Origin: Steinernema hermaphroditum
Taxonomy: Eukaryota; Nematoda; Chromadorea; Rhabditida; Steinernematidae
Direction: 5' to 3'
Assembly: GCA_030435675.1 (NCBI GenBank)
Contig: CM059622.1
Location: forward strand, 11,656,001-11,720,000
DNA: 64,000 bases
Position 1 is the stretch's first letter; each line of letters opens with the position of its first letter. This document shows, piece by piece, positions 43,626-54,258 of the stretch. The position numbers and the translations under genes are program-made. The notes under the pieces were generated by a model. The model was given only the letters and a program-made list of their open reading frames with translations, had not been told where the DNA came from and made no database searches.

Positions 43626-43947
43626 TTATCCCAGCACGTATTTTTCAGGGAGTGCAATCTTCTTTGAAATGTGGAGTAATCTTTTGTCTCTCAGCAACTT
43701 CCGAAGGCAATGCTTTCTAACATATGCCCCTCCGTTGTAGTTAAAGTGCAAGAACAAGAACGTCGCGCGTGGGTTGCACACAAAGATCAGTACGAACGGG
43801 ACATCATCTACAAAACCACCGTCAGATTCGTATTCAAATGCCGGGATACACACGTGCACATATGCGAAAATTGCCAGAAATAGATAACAACATAAGGTCG
43901 TAAAGTCGGTAATGAACAGCCCAGTCGGATCTGCTGTATTTAAAACC
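43626..43947 (-). pseudogene. 7TM receptor C-terminal fragment (TM6-TM7)
   Basis: The frame after an acceptor-like AATACAG reads ADPTGLFITDFTTLCCYLFL (TM6-like), then DDVPFVLIFVCNPRATFLFL with an NP motif as in TM7, and a basic tail YVRKHCLRKLLRDKRLLH. No upstream TM1-TM5 exons were found between 43.95 and 44.59 kb, so this seems a truncated receptor gene. It is not of the SRT-like type seen elsewhere here. Confidence 0.45.
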
Positions 43948-44592
43948 ATAGAAAGATTTTACAATATTGTGATCGAATTTATGGTTTAATTGTGCGTTAC
44001 ACAGAAGCATGAGTCCTAGTGGATTCTCCACTAACCATCGGCGTCAAACGGTAGGAGTGGGTAAGAATTTCTGAAAGCGGTGTAGAAAACTAGCGGTTCC
44101 CGCTCAAGTGTGTGCAAGAAGAGGTGGTTTAAAGATGGGTTGGAGGGCGCTCAAAGGTGTCAAACACCGATTTCGATGAGTCCGGCATCAAATGATAGGA
44201 TGTAATAAGTGTATAAAAAACTGCTGCATAAAATTAGCTGTCGCATTAGCTGTCAACGTACATACCCTAAACGGAGTGAAGGTCTTTTTTGCATATAAAC
44301 TTCATTTCCTCTTTCCAAGGTGATGTCAGCTGTTTCATGTCGAATACCTGTTTGACTCTTCCGTAAGCTGTAGACACTGTCCGACCTGCATTTTAATAAA
44401 AATTCTCCATTTTGAGCCCACTTAATATATCACACTCTCTTTGGTATATCCTAATGCCTTTGAGTCTTCTGTTGGCACTGTCCAACTTGGATTTGTAGTT
44501 TATTCTTTACGTTTAATTGAACGTTTTGGCTTCACGAACATAAATTTTATTCAAGTGAACATTATGAAACGCACTCAAGTTTATAAACCGAT

Positions 44593-45591
44593 TTACGAGG
44601 CAGCTGTCACTTTGATAGCCCAAGTCTGACTGTGCACCTGCCACTTCTTGGGCAGGAATCGATTCAACGTCAGTACTGGCCAATATACGATCTCCTTTAC
44701 CGCTCTTCGATACGATGAAAACAAGCATAACGTTAATATGCCGTAAACTGTCCCATGGTTTGCTACCACGACGTACGAAAATGCGACCATCTGTCTCGCA
44801 TACGGGATTTCATGATAGTAGGTAAAGAAGAACGCAGTCATAAATGGAGTGCCTCCAACGAAGACGGGAACGGCTGTCATGAACATAAGATTCCTGAGGA
44901 GAGTTCGTTGTGCGGCCAGCGTCGCTTTCTGCATGAATTTCTCTTGTTTCTTAAGTTCCATAACACAAAGAGATGCGAAAACAATCAGAATTAGCACACA
45001 CGTAAAAAAGAATATGAAGGAAAAATAAAAGAAGGTCGCTGCGGGTGGCCCGTCTGGGTGGAAACAATACAAACGATCGTAATTGTCAAAGTGCAGTGGT
45101 TCTGGGTAATCCTTGACAGCAATTGCCCAAGCATTCATGATATAGAAAACAGAAGCAGAGCTAAGTAAATGCAAAGAAGCACAGTACACATATCCCCAAC
45201 CCTTGTGGATATGAGCAAGTTTTGTTCCATGAGCTAGGACCATGTATCGGAATTGAAACGTTGTAATGAGACCAATGCCACAGTTCATTGCCGATTCCAC
45301 TATAAAACAGAAGAATAAGTGCCTTTGTGATTCAGAGGTCAGCAGTCCAGCAATCATTCCATTAAGGCGGAAGCACAGAACTGGGATCAGAGGATATGGA
45401 TGACCAACTGAGCCCATAACATTGCCGAGGAAGTTCCAGACCATTTCGTTTAGGATGAAGTATGAAGTGTAGCGCATGCTCTTCGGAGTTCGCCAAAGGA
45501 TAACACAAAAACAGACCAGCTTGATAGGAAGTCCGAAAGCACTGGTGACATCAAGTAGTGTGTTAAGCAGTACTTCTAACTGATCGCTCAT
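44593..45591 (-). CDS. SRH-like chemosensory 7TM receptor
   Basis: A single 332-aa open frame with no intron needed. TM1 region IKLVCFCVILWRTPKSMRY has the TPxxMR motif of the SRH/STR-superfamily receptors, followed by FILNEMVWNFLGNVMG. Further TM segments follow; before TM6 AAQRTLLRNLMFMTAVPVF, and TM7 has VVANHGTVYGILTL then SSYRRAVKEIV. Length matches the family (about 330 aa). Its relative lies at 62926-63930. Chemosensory membrane receptor with unknown ligand; SRH versus SRI/SRD is uncertain. Confidence 0.82.
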   Translation of the reverse strand: MSDQLEVLLNTLLDVTSAFGLPIKLVCFCVILWRTPKSMRYTSYFILNEMVWNFLGNVMGSVGHPYPLIPVLCFRLNGMIAGLLTSESQRHLFFCFIVESAMNCGIGLITTFQFRYMVLAHGTKLAHIHKGWGYVYCASLHLLSSASVFYIMNAWAIAVKDYPEPLHFDNYDRLYCFHPDGPPAATFFYFSFIFFFTCVLILIVFASLCVMELKKQEKFMQKATLAAQRTLLRNLMFMTAVPVFVGGTPFMTAFFFTYYHEIPYARQMVAFSYVVVANHGTVYGILTLCLFSSYRRAVKEIVYWPVLTLNRFLPKKWQVHSQTWAIKVTAAS

Positions 45592-46640
45592 GACAGATCT
45601 ATAACGGGATCGAAATGACTGGAAGTTATTCTATCAAGGCATGTGCGTCTCTTACACACAATTAAGGTCGAAGTTTTCAAAACACCTGTTTAGCATAATT
45701 GAAAACACATCCCGAACCAATCGTTTACTAGTTGTTTATAGCGCATACATATGCACAACGAGTTGAAATCAGTTCGATACAAGCATAGATACACAGTGCC
45801 GAAAAGGCAACGATGATGCATATCACAGCGCAGTTGTCACTTTTCTTCTTTCTTCGGCACGAGGGCGCGATGTCGGAGCTGATAGCGATCCCATTAATTT
45901 GCGCAAGCACTGGATCCGACCGATCGATGGGGACTTAAATGAAAGACTAGCTGATTGCTATTTTGCGAAAATAACTCTCCAATTTGATATATGTGTTTTT
46001 TACCTAAGTAAGCAATTGTCGCCAGGGTGACCTGTTTCAACTGAACAACCCAATATATTATAAAAACAATCAAACAAAAAGATGCTTACGTATAAGATGT
46101 TGAGTTTGGGCTAGAATGCACAATCTGCAACAGAAACTGCATAGCTGAAAGGAGAACTATGCCAATGTCAAGCGAGCTTTTTTCTCAACTAATTGAGACC
46201 AAACAATGCTTTTTTCGTTTTTTTCTTTTATTCTTGCATTTATTAGGTTTAGGCAGTTATGTTTTACTTTTCGGTACTAAAAATATTCCATTTTATAAGT
46301 GACTCTCCTCAAAGGACAAACTGGAGCGTTCTGATGACGAATTCTCTTCGCACTGTTCTTTAAATCATACTTGCCATCACTTTAGATAATCGCACGGCAC
46401 TTTTGGCTTATTATACGCAAGTGAGGTCATCATTGTCCAAGAACTTCAACCTTTGAGTGCGACAGCCCAAGAACCTGAACTGTTTTATAACTACAAATTC
46501 ATGCTATAATCTTTGATTCTTATAACTGGAGTCGTGCTATTTATAGCAAAATCCTCTGAGGCGACGCAGACTCTGCGTACTAAATACTAAATTCCGTGTT
46601 AAGCTCTCCTTACGTGCTTCCGGAGAACACTTTCCTAAAT
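45592..46640. other. Intergenic between divergent receptors
   Basis: No gene. A solo mariner-type end (GTTTCAACTGAACAACCCAA near 46.03-46.05 kb) is present. An isolated word GGATCCGACCGATCGATGGGGAC at about 45912 resembles part of repeat R2. Confidence 0.35.
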
Positions 46641-47642
46641 ATGGAACTTCTCCACGTTTTATTCGGATGTATTCATCTAATCTCGGCAAGCGTTTCTACG
46701 CCACTTCTTTGTCGATTACTTTACGTAAGTTATAAATCGACATGCTGTCATGGGATATATAACAATGAGAAAAACCGACTTCAGACTTTGCTCAAAAGAA
46801 AAGAATATCGAATGGTCACGTGCTATCGTTTGATTGCCCAAGAAGTCTTCTTGAACAGTGTTTGCGGTTTGTGCTTCTTTGGGTACGGCGTGGCCATGCT
46901 CACCGAAAGTGACCTATTTGGACTTCTCTTATATGGTCATATGATCGTGAGAAATGCGTTCATTACCATTGCCTTCTTGAATTTTGCTCTAGCACTGAAC
47001 AGATTAGGGGTTGTTTGCGAAATAAGTGTTCCCAACGTTGTCATCCAGGTAGGGAAAAGAAAAAGAAGAAATGCACAATTGTATAGATTGTACAAATACT
47101 AGCCTGGGCTTTCTTAATCGGCATGTCGGGAGTCTACTTCACCGGAGCCACTGGAGTAACGTTAGGAGAACGGGGATACGGAGCGGTTGACGACAACTCC
47201 ATTCCTTTTACGTCGATCGTGCGAACGCTGTTCTTTGCTGTGTTGTTCACGCTACTTCCATTGTCTCTTATTGCCTACTTATCCATAACTGTTTACTTAT
47301 TGATATACAGGAGCCGTGTGCGTGTGAGAGCTAGAAGGTCCGACACAAATGTTGCTTTGCAAGCAGGAATAATATTTATGGTTCATTGCTTAACTATCAT
47401 TTTCTATCATTCCATTGCGAATCAGCTAGTGCTTATTCCATGGACGAAGCTCCCTTATGCGATTATAATGGATATGGACTTTATGATCCTCCCGCTTCTG
47501 ATATATTTAGGGTTCAATAGGTTTGCAACGGCGTGTTACAGTCATAACGTGTGTATTTAGAACACTGAGACGTCAAATGTTTCGTGTTGATGGAAGTACG
47601 GTTGTGTCGCATGTGAGGCAGAACTCTGCTTCCCGTTTCTGA
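46641..47642 (+). CDS. SRT-like chemosensory 7TM receptor (subfamily 2)
   Basis: Four exons: TM1 exon MELLHVLFGCIHLISASVST... ending CRLLY; exon 2 TLLKRKEYRMVTCYRLIAQE with SDLFGLLLYGH and LALNRLGVVCEISVPNVVIQ; exon 3 IVQILAWAFLIGMSGVY through TM7 (LQAGIIFMVHC, IPWTKLPYAI, DFMILPLLIYLGFN); tail exon TLRRQMFRVDG ending at 47642. Intron 2 is only 38 nt (GTAGGG...GTATAG); the more obvious later ACTAG acceptor would break the frame. Intron 1 (60 nt) is in frame without stops. The start at 46641 matches both paralogues; an in-frame ATG lies at 46596. Confidence 0.85.
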
Positions 47643-48538
47643 AAGAGTTTGTTCGTTGTTGGTCAAGCTGCACTCACCACTCAGAAGATGCACTCAACTT
47701 TTCTTGACAAAGAACAATACATTTAACTGAAGAGAGCATTTGGTGTACACACCTGTTATCACAAGTCACCATGTGATCACGTGCCCGAAAGCCCGGAAAA
47801 TGGTCCAGAAGAACGGTAGCTTCCCGTGAAGAGGCTAAGGACCCTAATGAATACTGAAAGGCTCCCATTAAATACAAATAGTTTTGTCCTGATCCTTCTT
47901 TGAAGTCCTTGAATATTAATAAACAGCCCGTAGAAATCGTGTTTTGACAGTTCAAGGCAATCCAGAAGTTCCAGTCAAGTGCGTGACGTGTAGAACCCGC
48001 GTCTAAGAGGCAGCTCGGACAATTAAGTGCATTATTTTAGAGCATCACAAGTTCGAATAGCTACAGAACGTGACTTTCTTATTGGGTCGTTGTGTTCTCT
48101 TGTTCACTAATTATCATTCATAGTTCACAAAACGGTTCAAGCAGGCAAGGACTGCACACTACGATATACAGCCATATGTCGGCACAGACTACAGTGCGGT
48201 GCAAAATGATGGACTTTCTATAATATCTAGTGAATCCTTTGCCCGGAAAAATGCTGTGTATGCTCTTCTATCCACAAGGAAGCGCTCGGCTTCAGACAAC
48301 AAATCAAAATTTCATCAAAAGTGAATTAATTCGGTATGCGATCGTCAACTGTTGATCGACAATTCGAGAGTACTTTCATATTATCATTCTGAACAGACCC
48401 TTTTCATTCCCATTGTTCAAAAGTGCATTCTGATTGAATTATGATGACTTCCATGTTGTAAAACTGGATTCACGTCTGGTCTCGACTCTAAATCTACATA
48501 AAAGCAGTTCCACAATCGAGGATCCATCATTCATCGCC
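47643..48538. other. Intergenic, no gene seen
   Basis: No supported gene or repeat; the last 50 bp are the promoter of the small peptide gene, with TACATAAAAG at about 48497 as a TATA-like element some 40 bp before its ATG. Confidence 0.35.
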
Positions 48539-48694
48539 ATGCAGTTCTTCCACTTCGTCCTCCTCGTCTTCGTCCTGGTCGCCTTCGTCTCTGACTTCAT
48601 TACTGCCGAACACGACCCGTGTGGTCCTCTTGGTGGCATCCTTGGAGGACTTTGCGTTAACTTCAAACAAGGAATCGTTCCTACTGAGGACTGA
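48539..48694 (+). CDS. Small secreted peptide, 51 aa, two cysteines
   Basis: MQFFHFVLLVFVLVAFVSDF plus ITA is a strong signal peptide. The mature part of about 28 aa, starting EHDPCGPLGGILGGLCVNFK, has two Cys with a Gly/Leu loop between them and an acidic end (TED). Intronless. A TATA-like TACATAAAAG stands upstream and AATAAA-like signals downstream (AATAATAAAAAGG at about 48755). It could be an antimicrobial or signalling peptide; I recognise no family. Confidence 0.6.
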   Translation: MQFFHFVLLVFVLVAFVSDFITAEHDPCGPLGGILGGLCVNFKQGIVPTED

Positions 48695-49299
48695 CGCTAT
48701 TCGAACCGTTATTAAAGTTGAGAATTTGAATAATATCATGATTTTTGTTAAGGATAATAAAAAGGCATTGTATTGTCGGCTTTTCTCATATTAGTCGTAC
48801 TTGATCGGTCGTTGTCGTTTGTCTATCACTTTTCTTTTTCGTTGTCCGATCTGACTTTAGATCATCTGGGAAATGATTGTAGACTTAGACTTCTTTATAG
48901 AGCGTATATTTTTGACATACTCTGTGTTAGCAATTGTTACAATATCGTATGTCCAGAAATATCGAGGCATCACATAGGCTCTGTTAGATTTACACAATGA
49001 ATTGTTTAGCAATATCATTGCGCCAAAATAATCGAAAATTATTCCGGACACTTACAAAAAACCAAAGTACGAAACAACGTTTTCCTGTAGTTTGCAGCTT
49101 TCTTATAATGTAGGCATTTCGTAGTCACAAGTCACACATGATGTTCCAAGGGCGTATATCATTATTATTTCCTTCAAGGGGGGAGTACCTCGATCATTTG
49201 CCTAGTACAATTAAGTATGCACTTTCCTTTTGTATTTATTTCGATGCATGATTCTGAGAGCCATCCACTCACGTTTGCCACGTGTACCAGGAAGGTCGC
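48695..49299. other. Intergenic, no gene seen
   Basis: AT-rich; nothing supported apart from a possible SL acceptor CGTGTACCAG 9 bp before the next start codon. Confidence 0.35.
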
Positions 49300-50269
49300 A
49301 TGGATAACTTTCAAATCATCTTTGGCTGTATTCACGTTATCTCGGCGGTTCTGTGTGTTCCAGTGCTCTTCAGACTGTTTTATGTATGTCCCCTCACGCA
49401 TATTTTTGATCAAAACACCGCTTTAGATATTAGTGAGCAGAAAAGAATATCGCAACAGCACGTGCTATCGTCTAATAGCCCAAGAAATCCTCTTATGCTG
49501 CATGTCCGGATGTTCCTACTTCGTCTATGGGTTGGCGATGATTCTGGACAGCGAGTTAGCAGGAATCCTTCTATGTGCCCACGCCATCACTCGGAACTCA
49601 TTTATTTCCATCGCCTGCTTGAATCTTGCTCTTGCATTGAAAATTCCTCACTTTGTCGTCCAGGTAATGGCAAAAGATAGCAGCAGCTTTCTTCGAAGTT
49701 GTCGTTTCAGTGTCTTCAAGCAGTGGCATGGAGTTTCATCGTCATTGCGGTGAGCATCGAACTTGCCGGTGCCACAGGCATCAAACTGTTAGATAATGGT
49801 GCTATAGTTTACGAGGACGTGTCTCTCTTGGTGACGCTTATTTTCTATAGAACAATGGCTGTCCTGCTATTCACGTCGCTACCTTTATCCTTCTTCATCT
49901 ACCTGGCTATCACTGCTTTTCTGATCCATCGCAGAAAGCAACGACACCTCAACGTAAGAAAGGCCTTTGCCGACAGAAATGTTGCTCTTCAAGCGGGCAT
50001 AATATTCATCATACACTGTTTATCTATCACATCCTATGGATTCTTACAAAGATTTATCGTTGCCGTTCCATGGACGAAGATTCCGTATGCTCTCATTAGC
50101 GACCTGGACTATATGATATTGCCCATAGGGATATACTTGGGATACAATGCGTAAGGCTGCATTTTGTGCTGTGTTTAAGTTCATTTTTAGGAAACTACGG
50201 CGACAAGTCCTTCCAGTGCCACGCAGAAGTGTGGCGCCACATACTCAGAGCTCCACTACACGTTTTTGA
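49300..50269 (+). CDS. SRT-like 7TM receptor (subfamily 2) with TM3-end deletion
   Basis: Exon 1 MDNFQIIFGCIHVISAVLCV... ending FRLFY; exon 2 ILVSRKEYRNSTCYRLIAQE with SELAGILLCAHAITRN; exon 3 CLQAVAWSFIVIAVSIELAG through LQAGIIFIIHC, VPWTKIPYAL and YMILPIGIYLGYNA; tail KLRRQVLPVPRRS ending 50269. The exon that in the paralogues reads LALNRL.xxCxxxxPxVVIQ here reads LALKIPHFVVQ: nine codons, including the NRL motif at the cytoplasmic end of TM3, are missing in frame. All splice sites and the rest of the frame are intact. It may be a recent loss-of-function allele or a receptor with changed coupling. Confidence 0.8.
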
Positions 50270-52260
50270 CGACGTCATACCAGCTGGCCACCAAATTTTA
50301 CCATCATCACTTAAGCGGTCGCATGTACGATTAATGAAATTGATGCCTGTAGTTTATCCCTTGTGTAAAATGATCCCATCACCCTGGAAATGTGTCAAGG
50401 TACTGTTCACCTCTTGTCGCTAAGACGTTTTACGTTCAACAAAGTAATTGCATAAGCCTAAGCGCTCTTCAACAATGCATATCTGAATCACTCCATGAGT
50501 GAACAAATCGCCTTGATGTCTATAATAAAGTAAACAGTGTCTTGTCGTATAATTGCTACATGTTATGCCGTGTAATTAAGTTCCCAGATGTTACGTAGTT
50601 TTCAACAGTGTAATTAAGTTGCATAATAATTCTCGCAAACGTTAGCGTGTAATGACATTTCAATTTTCATCCAGTTTACGTTCATTTTCGCGGCTCTTCG
50701 TACCTTTTATTTGCTGCATTGGAGTTTCTGTCCGCTTCCAGCAACACCATGTGTATGAAGAAATTCTACGTGACCCCTCATGAGGTGTTGATAAAAGAAA
50801 ACGGCATTTATTTCATATTTATGGGTTTCAAAACTGCAGTTGCAATTACCACAGAAAAGTGAAAGTGAAAAGTTCGCCTTTTTGTAATGAAGTTTTTATG
50901 ACATATTGTTCAATATTTTTATAAATATACCACCATTCGAATGCATACCTTCTACCTGGATGTGTGGATAACACTAATACTGGCCAAAAAGAGTGCTATA
51001 TGAACAGCAAAAAAGAAATCTTTCAGCTTAAAGTGGAGAGCCATTCTGGGGGTCCACTTGAAAATGCCAGGTCTCGGGCACCATTGCTGAGGTGCGACTG
51101 GTTCAGCCTCTATTTCTGTACCGTAGAAATAAGCTCGTGGACTCACTATGTGGACATATTAGCAGTGAGTGTCACCCACATGTTGCATAACCTCATTGTC
51201 TAATATGATACTTAATCAATTGCAAACATGTGGCGAATCATAGTGTGGGGTGAGAATTAACTGTACTCAACAATTTGCCCATCCAGTTCGCCGATGACGT
51301 AAATATTGCAAAATTTTGAGATGTTTACGGTATGCGAAATTTTCACTGCGTCAACTCAATATTACAGTGTTTGTGCATTACAACAGGACGTAAATAAAAA
51401 TAGTGATATTTCATTTGTCCCCGGCTACATGACAGTTGCCAAGTTGCCGAAGCATGCAGTAAAAATGAATTAATTTATTGCTTTTAAAATTAAGGCTATT
51501 AAGGCGTTCAATGAGGTTTAATTTTTCTAGTTCGTTGATCTATATTTCTGGGTATCTTTCCGTTCTTAGTTTGATTTTCAGTCGCACGGTTGACGAACGA
51601 TATTTATGTACCTTTGCTACATGTCATATAATATAATTAACTTCCTAGAGGATTTCAAACATTGCAATCAAGTTGTATGACACAAAAAGTACACTTCACC
51701 CATAATTGCCACTTTTCCACATAAAGCTTTCTAGTTCGTTTTCCGCGTTCTCCTAGGCGCTCTGTAGTAGATTCTTATGTTTGGTGCATTACACCCGGTT
51801 ATATGACAATTGCAGGGTATTCATACAGTAAAACTGCATTCATTTCATGGAAGCCTGACTGATCAATATTTATTGGTACCTTCGCACTGTTGGTCTTATT
51901 TTTAGTCGTACGGGTGATGTGCGATATTCGTGATAAGTGCAAAAAGAGACCTATAAAACTGTGAAATTGTGTTGTCCTTTCATTGTTTACATAAACGTTT
52001 ATACGCTCAGTAAACTCAAGGGCACGTGTCACTGTCGCTAAGTTTTTGTACTGACAGTAGGCAATCATTCGTAGGCACACGTGAAACACAAAATCTTTCA
52101 TAATGACACCTTTGGTTCAAAATATACACTTCTTGTTCAAAGCAAAGCGGTTTTAATATTTGAATACATTTCTCGTCTTCTGAGTTTAGCAAGCCACTTT
52201 AGAAAATGGAAAAATGTTCTTGTGACATTTTAACAGATTGGTATTTCAGTTGCACAAGGT
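50270..52260. other. Intergenic with MITE copy and a loose direct repeat
   Basis: No gene. About 51362-51480 and 51785-51850 share GTGCATTACA, CCGG.TA.ATGACA.TTGC and CAGTAAAA-CTG/ATG, a loose direct repeat about 0.4 kb apart. ATTTCAG at 52249 is the likely SL acceptor of the next gene. Confidence 0.35.
50960..51362 (-). mobile_element. Mariner-type MITE copy (inverted, partial)
   Basis: CAGCTTAAAGTGGAGAGCCA and ATGTGGACATATTAGCAGTG match inverted parts of the 8.1-9.0 and 22.1-22.8 kb copies. It ends near 51360 with TTTTCACTGCGTCAACTCAATA, a diverged terminal repeat. Confidence 0.5.
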
Positions 52261-53264
52261 ATGGACCTTTTTCTTATTATCTTTGCATGTATTCACCTCA
52301 TTTCTTCGATTGTTTGCGTCCCTCTTCTACTCAAGCTTCTCTATGTAAGTCAACTGTGGCACCAAGAAAGAACACATTCCAGTTCTCATACCGTTTTCCC
52401 CTTTCAGACACTTATTAGCGGAAGAGACTATCGCGTCGCCACTTGTTATCGGCTGATCGCCCAAGAAGTGCTCCTATGTTCACTGTGTGGCATCTCGTTC
52501 TTAACCTATGGAATCGCCATGCTTTCGCAGAGTGATCTGTGGGGAATCTTACTGTGCGGACAAGTTGTTGCCCGGCATGCATTTATAACAATCGCCTGTC
52601 TAAACTTAGCTCTAGCCTTGGACAGACTCAGAGCGATATGCAGCCTAGCGATTCCATATGTCATAATCCAGGTGGTTCTCGTCATGCGAACCAGCATGAA
52701 CCACTCTATTTAGGCTCTCCAGCTACTCTCCTGGTTCTACTTCCTCACTTTCACAATTCTAAACTTAGTCGGCGTAACAGGAATGACTCTTTCGCAAAGT
52801 GGCATCGCGGTTAAACAAGATCAAACACTCACGGTAACACTGGTCTCGAACAGAATCATGGGTGTTTTGATATTCTCCTCGCTCCCCTTGTCGCTGCTTG
52901 TATACATTGCCATCACAATTTACTTGGTTGTTCATCGTTCCACCAGTGACACAAGGCTGCGGAGGACAGAAAGGAATATTGCTTTACAAGCAGGAATTAT
53001 ATTCGTTGTTCACTGCTTTGCCATCGTAGCCCATCTATTTCTAGAAGCCTTTCTGATTCATATTCCGTGGACGAAAATTCCTTACGCAATGATAACTGAC
53101 CTCGACTTCATGATCCTACCACTATTGATTTACCTGGGCTTCAATCGGTATATTGAGTTTCAACTTGCAGGGCCATGCAGCTAATGTTTAGGAAATTGCG
53201 ACGTCAGGTTTGCCGCATCGAACGAGCGAGTGTTACAAGCGTTAACTCGGCTGGCCGATACTAG
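52261..53264 (+). CDS. SRT-like chemosensory 7TM receptor (subfamily 2)
   Basis: Exon 1 MDLFLIIFACIHLISSIVCV ending LKLLY; intron of 63 nt (in frame, no stop); exon 2 TLISGRDYRVATCYRLIAQE with SDLWGILLCGQ and LALDRLRAICSLAIPYVIIQ; exon 3 ALQLLSWFYFLTFTILNLVG through LQAGIIFVVHC, IPWTKIPYAM and FMILPLLIYLGFNR; tail KLRRQVCRIER ending 53264. The TM3-end motif has Asp in place of Asn (ALDRL). An acceptor TATTTCAG lies 12 nt before the ATG, suggesting SL trans-splicing. Confidence 0.87.
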
Positions 53265-53299
53265 AGTGACCTGTGGTAGTAAATGTTTGTTGCGTCCGA

Positions 53300-53440
53300 T
53301 GCGGTTTTTTAATGTGACGATCGATGGGGACTCCGTCCGACAAATGAATTGAGCGAGTGGCCGTTCTTGGCCGTCACTATTTACACAATGATCGCCCCCA
53401 CTCCCAGAAGGCCTGGAACACCAGAGAACTGTTGTCTCTC
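53300..53440 (-). repeat. Dispersed repeat R2, copy 3 (inverted)
   Basis: Contains CGATCGATGGGGACTCCGTC, GAGCGAGTGGCCGTTCTTGG and CCCAGAAGGCCTGGAACACC, the reverse complement of the words at 37.32-37.46 kb and 42.93 kb. Confidence 0.5.
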
Positions 53441-53595
53441 CACCGTCTCGCCAAGAACATGCCGCCCGATATGACATTTAAAAATCGGCAAAGCTGCGAA
53501 GACTGCAGGGTTCAGGCTTGGTTACTATACATGTGCGCACACGTTTATTTGTCACAGTGTAAATATTAGTGCAGATATATGTTAATTCGGTCCAC

Positions 53596-54207
53596 TCAGA
53601 GCCCGGCGGAAGCGCCGCCAGTAGCTCCAGCGTTGGCTCCAATGGGAATGGAACTGATCACTCCACCAACAACGGGAACTGCGCCGAGAAGAGAAGTCAC
53701 TGAAATATGATTGAATGGCGGAAGAGTACGGTAGCATACAGAGAGTGAGGGCCGTTTGGAGAAGGCCGACGACGACGGCGACCACGGCAGAAACAGGGAG
53801 GGCACCGGCCACGCCGCCGACACCGGGAACGCCGGAGATAGCGGAAAGCAGCGCTGTTACGATGCTTGAAGCCAGAGCTGCGGGGTTGATTCCACCGAGG
53901 ATTCCTCCGGCGGCTCCAGTGGCGCCACTGACGACGCCTCCAACTCCACCGGTACCTGTGGAGACTCCACCAGTGGCACCTCCACTGACGCCACCACTGC
54001 CGACAGAAGCCCCTCCGGAAGCCTGTCCACTGGTTCCAGGAGCTGTAGCTCCTCCCGAGACGGAAAGGCTTCCAAGGACGTGTTCAAGTAGTCCTGCGAG
54101 TCCGTTATCGGCCATCTAAAATGTGTACTAGAGTATTTCTCTGGAACATTGGCGTCTACCGTAACCGAGGCGACCAAAAGGAGGAGAAGAAGGGAGAACG
54201 AGTTCAT
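53596..54207 (-). CDS. Secreted Gly/Ala/Ser/Val-rich protein
   Basis: Three exons on minus. Exon 1 from ATG 54207 gives MNSFSLLLLLLVASVT (signal peptide). A 44-nt intron (GTAGAC...TTTTAG) leads to MADNGLAGLLEHVLGSLSVS and a run of GGxSG/TGGV-type repeats, then hydrophobic GVAGALPVSAVVAVVVGLLQ. A 40-nt intron (GTATGC...ATTTCAG) joins LLTSLLGAVPVVGGVISSIP and GANAGATGGASAGL at the stop (53596). Without the introns the frames clash, with them all three join. About 170 aa, nearly without charge or Cys after the signal. TATAAAAG (54251-54258 region) lies about 45 bp upstream. Possibly a structural or antimicrobial glycine-rich secreted protein. Confidence 0.68.
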
Positions 54208-54249
54208 TGTTGACTTCAAGCGAGCGATGTTGTGCTGCTGACCCTTCTC

Positions 54250-54258
54250 GCTTTTATA
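54250..54258 (-). promoter_or_regulatory. TATA box of Gly-rich gene
   Basis: GTATAAAAGCG on the minus strand, about 45 bp before the start codon at 54207. Confidence 0.55.

Noticed and set aside
3589..53264. Several introns (3589 gene, 46641 gene, 52261 gene, peptide gene 1, type-B micro-genes, collagen intron 2) are multiples of three without stops, hinting at regulated retention.
   Set aside because: For 42-63 nt introns roughly one in six should be stop-free and in frame by chance; the number seen is about that.
53715..54119. Pro/Thr-rich open frame on the plus strand.
   Set aside because: Antisense shadow of the Gly-rich secreted gene.
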